DNA of 62,032 nt from Nocardioidaceae bacterium. Lineage in GTDB: Bacteria > Actinomycetota > Actinomycetes > Propionibacteriales > Nocardioidaceae. The stretch spans positions 1-62,032 of the forward strand of contig WQZX01000011.1 in assembly GCA_009780515.1 (NCBI GenBank), written 5' to 3'. A model generated the notes under the pieces. The model was not told the origin of the DNA and ran no database searches. It saw only the letters and a program-made list of their open reading frames with translations. Shown piece after piece: positions 34,412 through 44,735 of this stretch (position 1 is its first letter; the number at the start of each line of letters is the position of its first letter). Both the position numbers and the translations under genes were made by a program.

Positions 34412-35396
34412 GTCGTTCGCGATCGGCAACGTCCGGGTCCGGGCCGGGTCGACGCAGGAGGTGGAGCTGCCGATCACCCGGCTGGTGACCGGCGGCGACG
34501 TCAGCCTGCCGGTGCGCGTCGTGCACGGGCGCGAGCCGGGACCGGTCGTGTGGATCACCGCCGCCATCCACGGCGACGAGGTCCTCGGTGTCGAGGTCAT
34601 CCGGCAGGCGCTCGCCGGCCTGTCGGCCAAGAGCTTCCGCGGCACGCTCCTCGCCGTGCCGGTCGTCAACGTGCTCGGCTTCATGACCGGCGACCGCTAC
34701 CTGCCCGACCGGCGCGACCTCAACCGGTCGTTCCCGGGCTCCTCGCGCGGCTCGCTCGCCAGCCGGATCGCGCACCTCCTGATGACCGAGGTGGTCAGCA
34801 AGTGCGAGCTCGGGATCGACCTGCACACGGCCGCCGACCGTCGTACCAACCTGCCGCAGATCCGCGCCGACCTCGACGACCCGCGCACCCGCGAGCTCGC
34901 CGAGGCGTTCGGGGCGCCGGTGATGCTGCACGCCCGCCTGCGCGACGGCTCGCTGCGCCAGGCCGCGCTCGACGCCGGCGCCCGCGTGCTGCTCTTCGAG
35001 GCCGGCGAGGCGCTGCGCTTCGACGAGGAGCCGATCGCCGTCGGCGTCGCGGGAGTACGACGCGTCCTGGCGACGATGAGCATGATCGACCTGGCCGACG
35101 GGGAGCCGGCGACGGCACCCACGGTGGAGTCGCGCGAGAGCGGCTGGGTCCGCGCCCGCGGCACCGGCATCCTGCACCTCGACGTCCACCTCGGCGAGTG
35201 GGTCGAGACCGGACGGCGGCTCGGCGGCCTGTCGGACACGTTCGGCCGCCGCGTGCGCCTGGTCCACGCCGACCGGCCGGGCATCGTCATCGGCCTGACC
35301 CGCGCCCCGATCGTCAACGCCGGCGACGCGCTGGTGCACATCGCCGCCGCCGAGCGGCCCGCGGAGCCGGACGCGACGGAGGGCGACGGGTCCTGA
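34401..35396 (+). CDS. succinylglutamate desuccinylase/aspartoacylase family zinc hydrolase
   Basis: 331 residues, AstE/AspA family (M14-like). Zn ligands are in ITAAIHGDEVLGVEVI (His and Glu of HGDE) and GIDLHTAADRRTNLPQ (second His); the substrate Arg/Asn region is RYLPDRRDLNRSFPGS. A C-terminal beta domain resembles lipoyl-like folds. Such proteins with RimK-type ligases and RimB-type proteases form a recurrent neighbourhood in bacteria, suggesting removal or editing of an amide-linked amino-acid modification. GTG at 34401 is inside the rimB-like gene; the start is not certain. Confidence 0.88.
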   Translation: MARESFAIGNVRVRAGSTQEVELPITRLVTGGDVSLPVRVVHGREPGPVVWITAAIHGDEVLGVEVIRQALAGLSAKSFRGTLLAVPVVNVLGFMTGDRYLPDRRDLNRSFPGSSRGSLASRIAHLLMTEVVSKCELGIDLHTAADRRTNLPQIRADLDDPRTRELAEAFGAPVMLHARLRDGSLRQAALDAGARVLLFEAGEALRFDEEPIAVGVAGVRRVLATMSMIDLADGEPATAPTVESRESGWVRARGTGILHLDVHLGEWVETGRRLGGLSDTFGRRVRLVHADRPGIVIGLTRAPIVNAGDALVHIAAAERPAEPDATEGDGS

Positions 35397-35426
35397 GACC
35401 CGCCGCCCTCCGGCGTAGGTCGATCC

Positions 35427-36740
35427 TCAGTCGACCATCCTGTAGATCCCGATCGCGACACGGGCCGCGTGCCGGCCCATCACCCTTGCTCCGACCGTGT
35501 GGTCCTTGCCAGGCTCGATCCACCGACCCCACTCGGCGATTCCGCTCTGCACGAAGTCGCTGTCGGAGTGCCCGTCGACCATCTGCGTCGCCGTGGCCCC
35601 GCCCGACACGCCGCGCTCGGTGAAGTAGGTCAGCTGCCGCTCGTGCGACGCGGGCACCGAGGCGGTGAACGGCCGGCCCTTGCTCGCCGTGCCGACCCTG
35701 GTGGTGTGCAACCGCCATGCGTGTCCGTCGTACTCGACCGTGCGGGGGACGCTCAGGCCGTGCCCGAGCGACCGGTCCCGCTCGGTGACGACGTAGGCGC
35801 CCATGCCGATCCGGGCGTGCGGGTCGTGCAGCAGGTGGCCCTTCGGACGGTCCAGCAGTCGCAGGCTCACCGTGACGTGCCGGCCGGCGGCGTACCTGGT
35901 CGGCCCCATCGTCCAGGTCGAGCCCGGGTCGAAGGTCGAGTCCTGGGCGCTGCAGCCGACCCCCGCGTTCGGCCTTCCGTTGATCGCGACCTCGAGCCAC
36001 GCGTCCTTCTCGCGGCCGAGCGTGCCGGTCGCCCTGCACAGCCGGGACAGATCGATCCGTGCGGGGTGCCGCGGCACCGTGAAGCCGAAGGACACGCGGT
36101 TCGCCCCCTCCGGCGCGATGCCGGCGCTGAGGAGTCGCCGTCCGGGGACGTCCCGACGGAAGGTGATGCCGTCGACGCTGACGCCGGCGGGCGGAGCCGA
36201 CCCGAGGTGGTAGATGGCCAGGGCGACCGGCACGTGGCCGCTCACCCGGATCCTGGTGGCCTCGTCACCCGGGTAGACGACCGTGTGGTCGGCGAAGTCC
36301 GGACGGTTCGAGATGAACGAGCCCCCGGGCTGCTTGACGACGACCTCCTGGTTGCTTCCCCGGGTCACCCACGAGACCAGGACGGGACCGTCGGTGGCAT
36401 CCACCTTCACGCTGGCGGAGTTGCTGGGACCGTTCGGGTCCGCGGTCACGGCGCTGGCGTAGTCGTAGGTGTATCCGTTCGCGGTGATCGTCCTCGGCAC
36501 GCTGACGCCCAGCAGCCGGCCGGCCGGCTGGATCTGGTGCTTGCTGCTCGAGGGCAGGTTCAGCCCGACGGCGGTGGCGGCCACCAGCGCGACGGCCGCG
36601 GCGACGCCCACGCCGGCCGCCCGACGACGACGTCCGACGCGGACGCGGCCGGCGATCGACGCCGACCGGGCGCCTGCCTCGGTGTCGGTGATCTCGGCGT
36701 GCTCGGACAGCATGCCGCGCAGGTCGTTGATGGTGTTCAC
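35427..36740 (-). CDS. membrane-anchored protein downstream of a SigE-family sigma factor, internal duplication
   Basis: 437 residues, no family recognised. Cytoplasmic N-terminus (1-43, NDLRGMLSEHAEI.. then basic), one membrane helix (about 44-62), then a large extracytoplasmic beta-rich part. Two modules resemble each other: one starts LGVSVPRTITANGYTYDY and ends VSGHVPVALAIYHLG, the other starts HGLSVPRTVEYDGHAW and ends VMGRHAARVAIGIYRMV, with a Cys-containing segment between. Its GTG overlaps the sigma gene stop, the place where SigE-group genes often carry an anti-sigma or sensor partner. Anti-sigma function is inference; no zinc-binding HxxxCxxC motif is seen. Confidence 0.78.
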   Translation of the reverse strand: MNTINDLRGMLSEHAEITDTEAGARSASIAGRVRVGRRRRAAGVGVAAAVALVAATAVGLNLPSSSKHQIQPAGRLLGVSVPRTITANGYTYDYASAVTADPNGPSNSASVKVDATDGPVLVSWVTRGSNQEVVVKQPGGSFISNRPDFADHTVVYPGDEATRIRVSGHVPVALAIYHLGSAPPAGVSVDGITFRRDVPGRRLLSAGIAPEGANRVSFGFTVPRHPARIDLSRLCRATGTLGREKDAWLEVAINGRPNAGVGCSAQDSTFDPGSTWTMGPTRYAAGRHVTVSLRLLDRPKGHLLHDPHARIGMGAYVVTERDRSLGHGLSVPRTVEYDGHAWRLHTTRVGTASKGRPFTASVPASHERQLTYFTERGVSGGATATQMVDGHSDSDFVQSGIAEWGRWIEPGKDHTVGARVMGRHAARVAIGIYRMVD

Positions 36741-37270
36741 AGCTCCTCCTCGGTGACGAGCGCGGGATCGATGCGCAGCTTGGTCAGCGCCCTGCTGCAC
36801 TGGCTCTTGACGTTGCCGATGCTGCAGCCGAGCGCATGGGCGGTCTCGGCCTCGGTCATGTCCTCGAAGTAACGCAGGACCACGACGGCGCGCTGGCGGC
36901 GCGGGAGCCGGCCGAGCGCCTGCCACAGGTCGTGGCTGTCGTCCGCGGCACCGGCGGTGTCGGCGGTCTCGCGCTCGGGCAGCTCCTCGGTGGCGAGCTC
37001 GCCGTTCCACTTGCGGCGCCACCACGACGCGTAGGTGTTGACCAGGATCTTGCGGACGTACGGCTCGGGCTCGCCCGAGATCCGCCGCCACGAGAACCAG
37101 GCCTTGGTCAGCGCGGTCTGCAGCAGGTCCTCGGCCTGCGCGTGGTCGCACGTCAGCAGGTACGCCGTGCGGAGCAGCGCGGTCGAACGGGCGGCGACGA
37201 AGGAGTCGAAGTCGATCCTGGCCACACGCCCTCCCGAGTCCGCCGGCGGCGATTCGATCACTGTGCTCAT
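36737..37270 (-). CDS. SigE-family RNA polymerase sigma-70 factor (ECF)
   Basis: 177 residues. Region 2: DFDSFVAARSTALLRTAYLLTCDHAQAEDLLQTALTKAWFSW (shown in part), then a basic linker, and region 4: LPRRQRAVVVLRYFEDMTEAETAHALGCSIGNVKSQCSRALTKLR. This is the SigE (Streptomyces/Nocardioides) subgroup of extracytoplasmic-function sigma factors. Start taken at ATG 37270; ATG 37279 and GTG 37282 are in frame. Its stop overlaps the start of the membrane protein gene. Confidence 0.92.
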   Translation of the reverse strand: MSTVIESPPADSGGRVARIDFDSFVAARSTALLRTAYLLTCDHAQAEDLLQTALTKAWFSWRRISGEPEPYVRKILVNTYASWWRRKWNGELATEELPERETADTAGAADDSHDLWQALGRLPRRQRAVVVLRYFEDMTEAETAHALGCSIGNVKSQCSRALTKLRIDPALVTEEEL

Positions 37271-37362
37271 ACCCGACATCACCGGTCGGACGGCTCGAAT
37301 GGTTGCACGGGTGCGCCGGCGATCTCCGCGGCCGCGTCCACCCGCCGTTCAACACGCCCCCA

Positions 37363-37368
37363 TAGGGT
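37363..37368 (+). promoter_or_regulatory. -10 hexamer (TAGGGT) for a leaderless phosphatase transcript
   Basis: TAGGGT ends 6 nt before the ATG at 37375, with no Shine-Dalgarno between. The spacing matches the other probable leaderless starts in the window. Confidence 0.55.
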
Positions 37369-37374
37369 CGCGGC

Positions 37375-38157
37375 ATGAGCGAGCAGACCTCCGACGGCAC
37401 CGACCTGCTGCGGCTCGCGTCGGTCGACAACTTCCGCGACGTCGCCGGCCGCGGGTACGCCGGCGCGGACGGCCGGCCGGTGGCCACCGGCGTCTTCTAC
37501 CGCTCCAACGAGCTGCGGCTCTCCGGCGAGGACCTCGCCGCGGCCTCCGCGCTCGGCCTCACCGGCATCATCGACCTGCGCTCCGACGCCGAGATCGAGC
37601 GGCACCGCGACCCCGACGTACCGGGGGCTCCGTGGCGACACTTCGACGTCATCGGGATCCCGATGGAGCAGGTCGCCGGGCTGCGCACGCACGAGGCGGC
37701 GGTGGAGCTGATGGACCGCGTCTACCGCGGCTTCGTCGAGTCCGAGCACTGCCGCAGCGCGTTCGCCGGCGTCCTGGACGCACTGGCGGAGGGTGGCCCG
37801 CAGCTCTTCCACTGCACCGCCGGCAAGGACCGCACCGGCTGGGTCGCCGCGCTGCTCCTGCACGTCGCCGGCGTCGACGACGCGACCATCGAGCGCGACT
37901 ACCTCCTCACCAACACCCGCTCCGAGGCCAGCCGCACCCGCACCGAGCAGGAGATCGCCGCCCATCTCGGCCAGCAGGCGGTCGAGGTCTTCGAGCCGAC
38001 GCTCGTCGCCGATGCCGAGTACCTCCAGGCGGCGTACACCTCGGTCGAGCGGCTGTACGGCGACCGCGACTCCTACCTCCGCGACGGGCTCGGTCTCGGC
38101 GAGGCCACCCTCGAGCGCCTGCGGAGCCACCTGTTGCAGACTCCCCTGCCGGACTGA
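37375..38157 (+). CDS. tyrosine-protein phosphatase (PtpB-like, Y_phosphatase3 type)
   Basis: 260 residues. N-terminal LASVDNFRDVAGRGYAGADGRPVATGVFYRSNEL is the typical opening of this family (shown in part); the P-loop is FHCTAGKDRTGWVAALLL with catalytic Cys and Arg. The group includes mycobacterial PtpB, a secreted triple-specificity phosphatase; here no signal peptide is seen. Divergent from the sigma gene and probably transcribed leaderless. Confidence 0.9.
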   Translation: MSEQTSDGTDLLRLASVDNFRDVAGRGYAGADGRPVATGVFYRSNELRLSGEDLAAASALGLTGIIDLRSDAEIERHRDPDVPGAPWRHFDVIGIPMEQVAGLRTHEAAVELMDRVYRGFVESEHCRSAFAGVLDALAEGGPQLFHCTAGKDRTGWVAALLLHVAGVDDATIERDYLLTNTRSEASRTRTEQEIAAHLGQQAVEVFEPTLVADAEYLQAAYTSVERLYGDRDSYLRDGLGLGEATLERLRSHLLQTPLPD

Positions 38158-38208
38158 CTGTCTTGGTCTGGACGCGGCGCGCTCGTCCCTCACGCCCCGC
38201 TGCGCGTC

Positions 38209-39336
38209 TCAGATCGAGGGGGGCAGGTCGCCGAGGTTGATCGGCTGGGTCTCCTCGTGGGCTGCCTCCGGCCGCGGCGGCGAGCCCGGGATGTGCTGCT
38301 TGATGATCTCCTCGGTGCGCGGGTCGAGCATGATCTCGTGGGTGTCGCCGTCGCGACCCTCGAACCGCACCGAGACGGTCTGGAAGCCCTTGTGCCGCTG
38401 CATCTGGGTGTACATCGCGTAGGCCCTGCGGTCGGCCTCGGTCAGGTCCACGCGATCGGTGAAGGGCGTGAGCAGCGCCCGCGGCCACAGCCGACGGGCG
38501 AGTACGACGTTCACCTCGATGCCCAGCATGCCCATGATCGCGGCGATGTAGAGCAGGCCCATCAGCCCGAGGACCAGGCCGAACGTCTGGTTCATGTCGT
38601 TGCGATGGGTGCTGGCCAGCACGTGGGTGACGTAGATGGTGCCGATGTGCTGCAGGAACTGCCACAGCACCGCGATGGTGAAGCCGCCCGGGGCGGCGCG
38701 GATGACGTTGGCCTTGATCGTGCGGGCCGCGGCCATCCGGAGCAGCACGGTCATCATCGAGCCGAGGAGGAGCACCGTCACGATGCGCACCAGCCACGCG
38801 AACCACGCGTGCCCCGACAGCGCCCCGACCACGCCCGTGCTGGTGAGCACCGCCGAGCCGATCGAGATCGTCAGGATCGCGATGCCGGCGACCGCCAGGA
38901 TGAACAGGCTGTTGACCCGGGTCATCACCGGGTGGGGGCGGCTGTTGCGCGGCACCGCCCACGCGGCGGACTGGGCGTTCTGCAGCGCCAGGCCGAGGCC
39001 GAGGGCACCGTAGAGGGCCGCCAGCGCGCCCACGATGATGCCGCCCGTCGAGCCCTGCAGCCCCTCGGGACGGCCCAGCTGGTCGCCGATGATCGGGAAC
39101 TGTCCGAGCGCCGAGTCGAGCACCTCGTCCTGGAGGTGCTGGTTGCCCTGGAGGATGAAGCCGAGGATCGAGGTGGCGAGCAGCAGCAGCGGGAAGATCG
39201 AGAGGAACGCGTAGAACGTCAGGATCGCCGCGAGGTAGTTGCCCTGGTCGTCGAAGAACTTGTAGATGACCGCCAGCGGGAACCCGATCCAGGGGTGCTG
39301 CCGCTGCCCCTGATCCAGATCCTCGACGAAGCCCAC
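38209..39336 (-). CDS. YihY/virulence factor BrkB family membrane protein
   Basis: 375 residues with about six membrane helices. Family phrases: AAILTFYAFLSIFPLLLLATSILG, VGALAALYGALGLGLALQNA, and IAAIMGMLGIEVNVVLARRLWPR. The polar C-terminus (about 300-375) is cytoplasmic. Function of the family is not settled (formerly mis-annotated as RNase BN). GTG at 39336. Monocistronic; convergent with the phosphatase gene. Confidence 0.9.
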   Translation of the reverse strand: MGFVEDLDQGQRQHPWIGFPLAVIYKFFDDQGNYLAAILTFYAFLSIFPLLLLATSILGFILQGNQHLQDEVLDSALGQFPIIGDQLGRPEGLQGSTGGIIVGALAALYGALGLGLALQNAQSAAWAVPRNSRPHPVMTRVNSLFILAVAGIAILTISIGSAVLTSTGVVGALSGHAWFAWLVRIVTVLLLGSMMTVLLRMAAARTIKANVIRAAPGGFTIAVLWQFLQHIGTIYVTHVLASTHRNDMNQTFGLVLGLMGLLYIAAIMGMLGIEVNVVLARRLWPRALLTPFTDRVDLTEADRRAYAMYTQMQRHKGFQTVSVRFEGRDGDTHEIMLDPRTEEIIKQHIPGSPPRPEAAHEETQPINLGDLPPSI

Positions 39337-39388
39337 TGCCGCAACCTATCCCGCGCGCCGGTGCTGCCCGCGCACCCGGCCCATTCCT

Positions 39389-39438
39389 GGGTCGTGTGCC
39401 TGTGACCTCGGATATCCGGGTTCACAGGCACACGACCC
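39389..39438. repeat. 50-bp palindrome of the pabB-element family
   Basis: Perfect 17-bp arms GGGTCGTGTGCCTGTGA (39389-39405) and TCACAGGCACACGACCC (39422-39438); the centre CGGATATCCG is palindromic too. The outer arms match the in-frame element of pabB (19650-19701) at GGGTCGTGTGCCTG/CAGGCACACGACCC. It lies 15 bp after the end of the eight-gene operon and could serve as its terminator. Confidence 0.88.
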
Positions 39439-39452
39439 CACTACCGATCGGT

Positions 39453-40616
39453 TCAGTACGACTTGGGCAGCCCCAGGGAGTGCATGGCCACGAAGTTGAG
39501 GATCATCTCCCGGCTGACGGGGGCGATCCGGCCGAGGCGCGCGGCGACCAGCTGGTTGCCCAGCCCGAGCTCGGTGGTCAGGCCGCTGCCGCCGTGGGTC
39601 TGCACGGCGACGTCGAGCGCGTTGCAGGCGATCTCGCCGCCGGCGTACTTGGCCATGTTGGCGTACTCGCCGGCGGTGAAGTCATCGCCCGCGTCGTACA
39701 GGGCGGCGGCCTTCTGCATCAGCAGGCGGGCCTGCTCGAGCTCGATCTTGACCTTGGCCAGCGGGTGGGCGATGCCCTGGTGGGTGCCGATGACGTCCTT
39801 CCAGACCTTGCGGGTCTTGGCGTAGTCGACGGCCTTCTCCAGCGCGTAGCGCGCCTGGCCGCAGGTCATCGCCGCGCCCATGATCCGCTCCGGGTTGAGC
39901 CCGGCGAAGAGCTGCCACAGGCCCCCGTCCTCGTCGCCGACGAGCGCGTCGGTCGGGAGCCGGACGTCGTCGAAGAACAGCGTCCACTGCTTCTCCGGCG
40001 CCACGAACTCCATCGGGATGTGCTGCTTCTCCAGGCCGGCGACGTCGGTCGGCATCAGGAACAGCGCGGGCTTGAGCTTGCCGGTCTTGGCGTCGGCGGT
40101 GCGAGCGACGACCAGCATCACGTCGGCCTCGTCGACGCCGGAGATGAAGGTCTTCTGGCCCCTGATCACCCACTCGTCGCCGTCGCGCGTGGCGGTGGTG
40201 GTGATCTGGTGGCTGTTGGAGCCCGCGTCGGGCTCGGTGATCGCGAAGGCCGCGGTGATCTCGCCGCTGGCGATGCCGGGCAGCCACTGCTTCTTCTGCT
40301 CGTCGGTGCCGCAGCGGGTGATGATCGAGCCGACGATCGCCGGGCTGACCACCATCATCAGCAGCGGCGCGCCCGCGGCGGATGCCTCCTCCAGCACGGC
40401 GGCCAGGTCGCCCATGCCGCCGCCACCGCCGCCGTACTCCTCGGGGATGTTGACGCCGAGGAAGCCGTGCTTGCCGAAGTCGCGCCACAGGTCGGTGGTC
40501 TTCTCGCCCTTGCGCGCCTGCTCGGCGATGTAGGCGTGGCCGTACTTGCTCGCCAGCGCCTTGACGGACTCGCGCAGCGCGACGCGCTCCTCGGACTCGG
40601 TGAACGGGATGGTCAT
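39453..40616 (-). CDS. acyl-CoA dehydrogenase (last gene of the acyl-CoA operon)
   Basis: 387 residues. IPEEYGGGGGGMGDL, AAFAITEPDAGSNSHQI, IRGQKTFISGVDEADVMLVVAR and VAVQTHGGSGLTTELGLGNQLVAARLGRIAPVSREMIL (shown in part). The Asp-for-Thr form TEPDAGS and ending differ from the dehydrogenase at 44735, so the two probably act on different intermediates. ATG at 40616 overlaps the carboxylase alpha stop. In the Atu-type citronellol/geraniol pathway the dehydrogenase works beside an acyl-CoA carboxylase. Confidence 0.9.
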   Translation of the reverse strand: MTIPFTESEERVALRESVKALASKYGHAYIAEQARKGEKTTDLWRDFGKHGFLGVNIPEEYGGGGGGMGDLAAVLEEASAAGAPLLMMVVSPAIVGSIITRCGTDEQKKQWLPGIASGEITAAFAITEPDAGSNSHQITTTATRDGDEWVIRGQKTFISGVDEADVMLVVARTADAKTGKLKPALFLMPTDVAGLEKQHIPMEFVAPEKQWTLFFDDVRLPTDALVGDEDGGLWQLFAGLNPERIMGAAMTCGQARYALEKAVDYAKTRKVWKDVIGTHQGIAHPLAKVKIELEQARLLMQKAAALYDAGDDFTAGEYANMAKYAGGEIACNALDVAVQTHGGSGLTTELGLGNQLVAARLGRIAPVSREMILNFVAMHSLGLPKSY

Positions 40617-42600
40617 GCGTCTTCTCCTTCGATCTCCACGACGGCGAGGACGGCGCCCGCCTCGACCTGCTGACCCGCGCTCGCGGGCAGCTCGGTGATG
40701 GTGCCGGCGTACGGCGCGGCGATGGTGTGCTGCATCTTCATGGCCTCCATGACCACGATCGCCTGGCCCTCGGCGACCGTGTCGCCGACCGCGGCACGGA
40801 CCGCGATCACGCTGCCCGGCATCGGCGCGAGCAGCGATCCCTCGGCCACCTGGTCGGCCGGGTCGACGAAGCGCGGCTTCCTGACCAGCGCCACGTGGCC
40901 CAGGCTCGACTCCACGTCGACGTGGTCGCCGGCGACGAAGACGGTGAAGGTACGACGCACCCCGCCGACCTCCAGCTCGACCCGATCGGCCGCCATGCCG
41001 GTCACGGTGACGTCGTCGCGGTCGGCGGCGGCGTAGCTCCGGCCGCCGTACCAGCGGACCTCGAGCTCGTCGTCCCCGTGGGTGAGCGTGGTGGTCCGCG
41101 GGCCGGCGACGACGTTGCGGAAGCCGGCGGGGATGCGCGACTGCACGCGCGCGGACTCCCGCGCGCGCTCCGCCAGCCCGACCGCGGCCGCGAGCGCGCT
41201 GAGCTCGACGGCGTCCTCGCCACCCTGCGGCCTCGACAGCTCGGCGACGTCGACGGAGTCGAGCCAGGTCGTGTGCATGACCCCGCCGGTGAACGTCGGG
41301 TCGCGCAGCAGGTTGACCAGCAGGTCGCGGTTGGTGCGCAGCCCGTGGAGCTCCGCGCGCTCCAGCGCACCCGCGAGGCGGCGGGCAGCCTCCTCCCGCG
41401 TCGCCCCGCGAGCGATCACCTTGGCGATCATCGCGTCGTAGAACGTGCCGATCTCGTCGCCGGCACCCACGCCGGAGTCGAGCCGGATCCCGTCGCGCGC
41501 CAGGGTCGTGAACTCCGCCTGCACGCCCGGGACCTCGAAGCGGGTGATCCCGCCGCTCTGCGGCTGGTAGCCGTTGGCGGGATCCTCGGCATAGAGCCGC
41601 ACCTCGATCGCGTGGCCGCTCGGCTCGGCCGGGTCTCGAGACGGTCGCTGCGCGACCCCCTCGACCAGCGGCCGGCCCTCGGCGACCGCGATCTGCAGAG
41701 CGACCAGGTCGACGCCGTACACCTCCTCGGTGACGGGGTGCTCGACCTGGAGGCGGGTGTTCATCTCCAGGAAGTAGAAGCGGTCCTTGGCGGGGTCGTA
41801 GAGGAACTCGACGGTGCCGGCGCCGCGGTAGTCGATCGCCTCGGCGGCGGCCTTGGCGGCCTCGTGCAGCGCCGACCGGGTGCCGTCGGGCAGGCCCGGC
41901 GCGGGCGCCTCCTCGATGACCTTCTGGTGGCGACGCTGCACCGAGCAGTCGCGCTCGCCGAAGACGATGGTGCCGCTCGGCGTCCCCATGACCTGGACCT
42001 CGACGTGCCGGCCGTTCTCGACGTACGGCTCGACGAAGACGGTGCCGTCGCCGAACGCGGACTCCGCCTCGGAGGACGCAAGCTCGATCTCACCGGCCAG
42101 CTGGTCGAGCGACCGCACGATGCGCATGCCACGCCCGCCGCCGCCCGCGCTCGCCTTCACCAGCAGGGGAAGGTCCTCGGCGGTGGCCGAGTCGGTGCCG
42201 AGGTTGCCGAGCACCGGTACGCCGGCGGCCTCCATCAGCTTCTTCGACTCGATCTTGGAGCCCATCTTCTCGATCGACTCCGGGTCCGGGCCGATCCAGG
42301 TCAGACCGGCCTCGACGACCGAGCGGGCGAAGTCGGCGTTCTCGGACAGGAAGCCGTAGCCCGGGTGGATCGCGTCGGCCCCCGCCGCGTGGGCGGCCTC
42401 GATGACGAGGTCGCCGCGCAGGTAGGTCTCGCCGGGCGTGTTGCCAGGCAGGCGTACGGCGAGGTCCGCCTCGGCCACGAACGGCATGCCCGCGTCGGCG
42501 TCGGAGTGGACGGCGACGGTGCCGATGCCGAGCTCGCGGGCCGTGCGGAAGACGCGCCGGGCGATCTCGCCCCGGTTGGCGACAAGGATCTTGTTGATGG

Positions 42601-42604
<4 letters not shown>
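40613..42604 (-). CDS. acyl-CoA carboxylase alpha subunit (biotin carboxylase + BCCP)
   Basis: 663 residues, MccA/AtuF-like. Biotin carboxylase: KILVANRGEIARRVFRTARELG, KASAGGGGRGMRIV (ATP loop), ERDCSVQRRHQKVIEEAPAP, FLEMNTRLQVEHPVTE; C-terminal biotinyl domain with VMEAMKMQHT. It carboxylates biotin for the adjoining beta subunit. GTG at 42604 overlaps the beta stop. At 41632-41671 a repeat (GTCTCGAGACGGTCGCTGCG) lies in frame, encoding QRPSRDP in the loop before GHAIEVRLYAEDP; the same 17 bases recur in the beta gene. Substrate (geranyl-, methylcrotonyl-, propionyl-CoA) cannot be fixed from this subunit. Confidence 0.92.
41632..41671. repeat. in-frame GTCTCGA-type repeat in the carboxylase alpha gene
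   Basis: Plus strand TCGAGACGGTCGCTGCG (41636-41652) is identical to the minus strand of 43443-43459 in the beta gene. The copy continues to a CTCGACCAGCGG end. It lies in the loop between biotin-carboxylase strands (about residues 311-324) and keeps the frame. Confidence 0.75.
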
Positions 42605-44261
<1,657 letters not shown>

Positions 44262-44265
<4 letters not shown>

Positions 44266-44735
44266 TGCTCCACCACCGCCTTCATCCTCTCCAGGGTCGT
44301 GCGCATGCCGCGCTCGTTGGTCCGGCCGCGGAGCCGGCCCAGCAGGAGCCAGTAGCCGCGGAGGTACCAGGCAGGGGTGAGCCGGAAGTACTCCGTCACC
44401 CGCGTGCCCTCGTTCTCGGCCTGGAGCCGGTAGCCCCAGGTGTTGATCGCGCTCTCGGCCGACAGACCCACCGCGAACTCGAAGACCTCGCCCGGCACGC
44501 AGCGCGTGACCGTGCAGGGCGTCCAGTACGTCGGCCCGACGCCGTTGCGCTTCACGTGACCGCGGAAGCGCGCGCCCACCGCCGGTCCGGTCGCGCCGTG
44601 GGTCCACTCGCCCTCGAACGTCTCGGGGCTGAACTCCCCGATCCGGGTCACGTCGCTGACCAGCGCCCAGACGTCGTCGACCGACGCCCGCATGTGCACC
44701 GACACCTCGCCGCCGAGCGGCTTCAAGATCTCCAT
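44262..44735 (-). CDS. SRPBCC family (CoxG/polyketide cyclase-like) protein
   Basis: 157 residues, START-like hydrophobic cavity fold: VSVHMRASVDDVWALVSDVTRIGEFSPETFEGEWTHGATGPAVGARFRGH (shown in part), then EVFEFAVGLSAESAINTWGYRLQ and an amphipathic last helix. Such proteins bind lipids or hydrophobic metabolites. It lies between an acyl-CoA dehydrogenase and carboxylase genes, overlapping both by 1-4 nt, which fits binding or cyclisation of an operon intermediate, but the role is unknown. Confidence 0.85.

Noticed and set aside
38170..38210. Another palindrome element between the phosphatase and YihY genes
   Set aside because: Only the outermost six bases (GACGCG/CGCGTC) pair; the rest does not, and I find no second copy.
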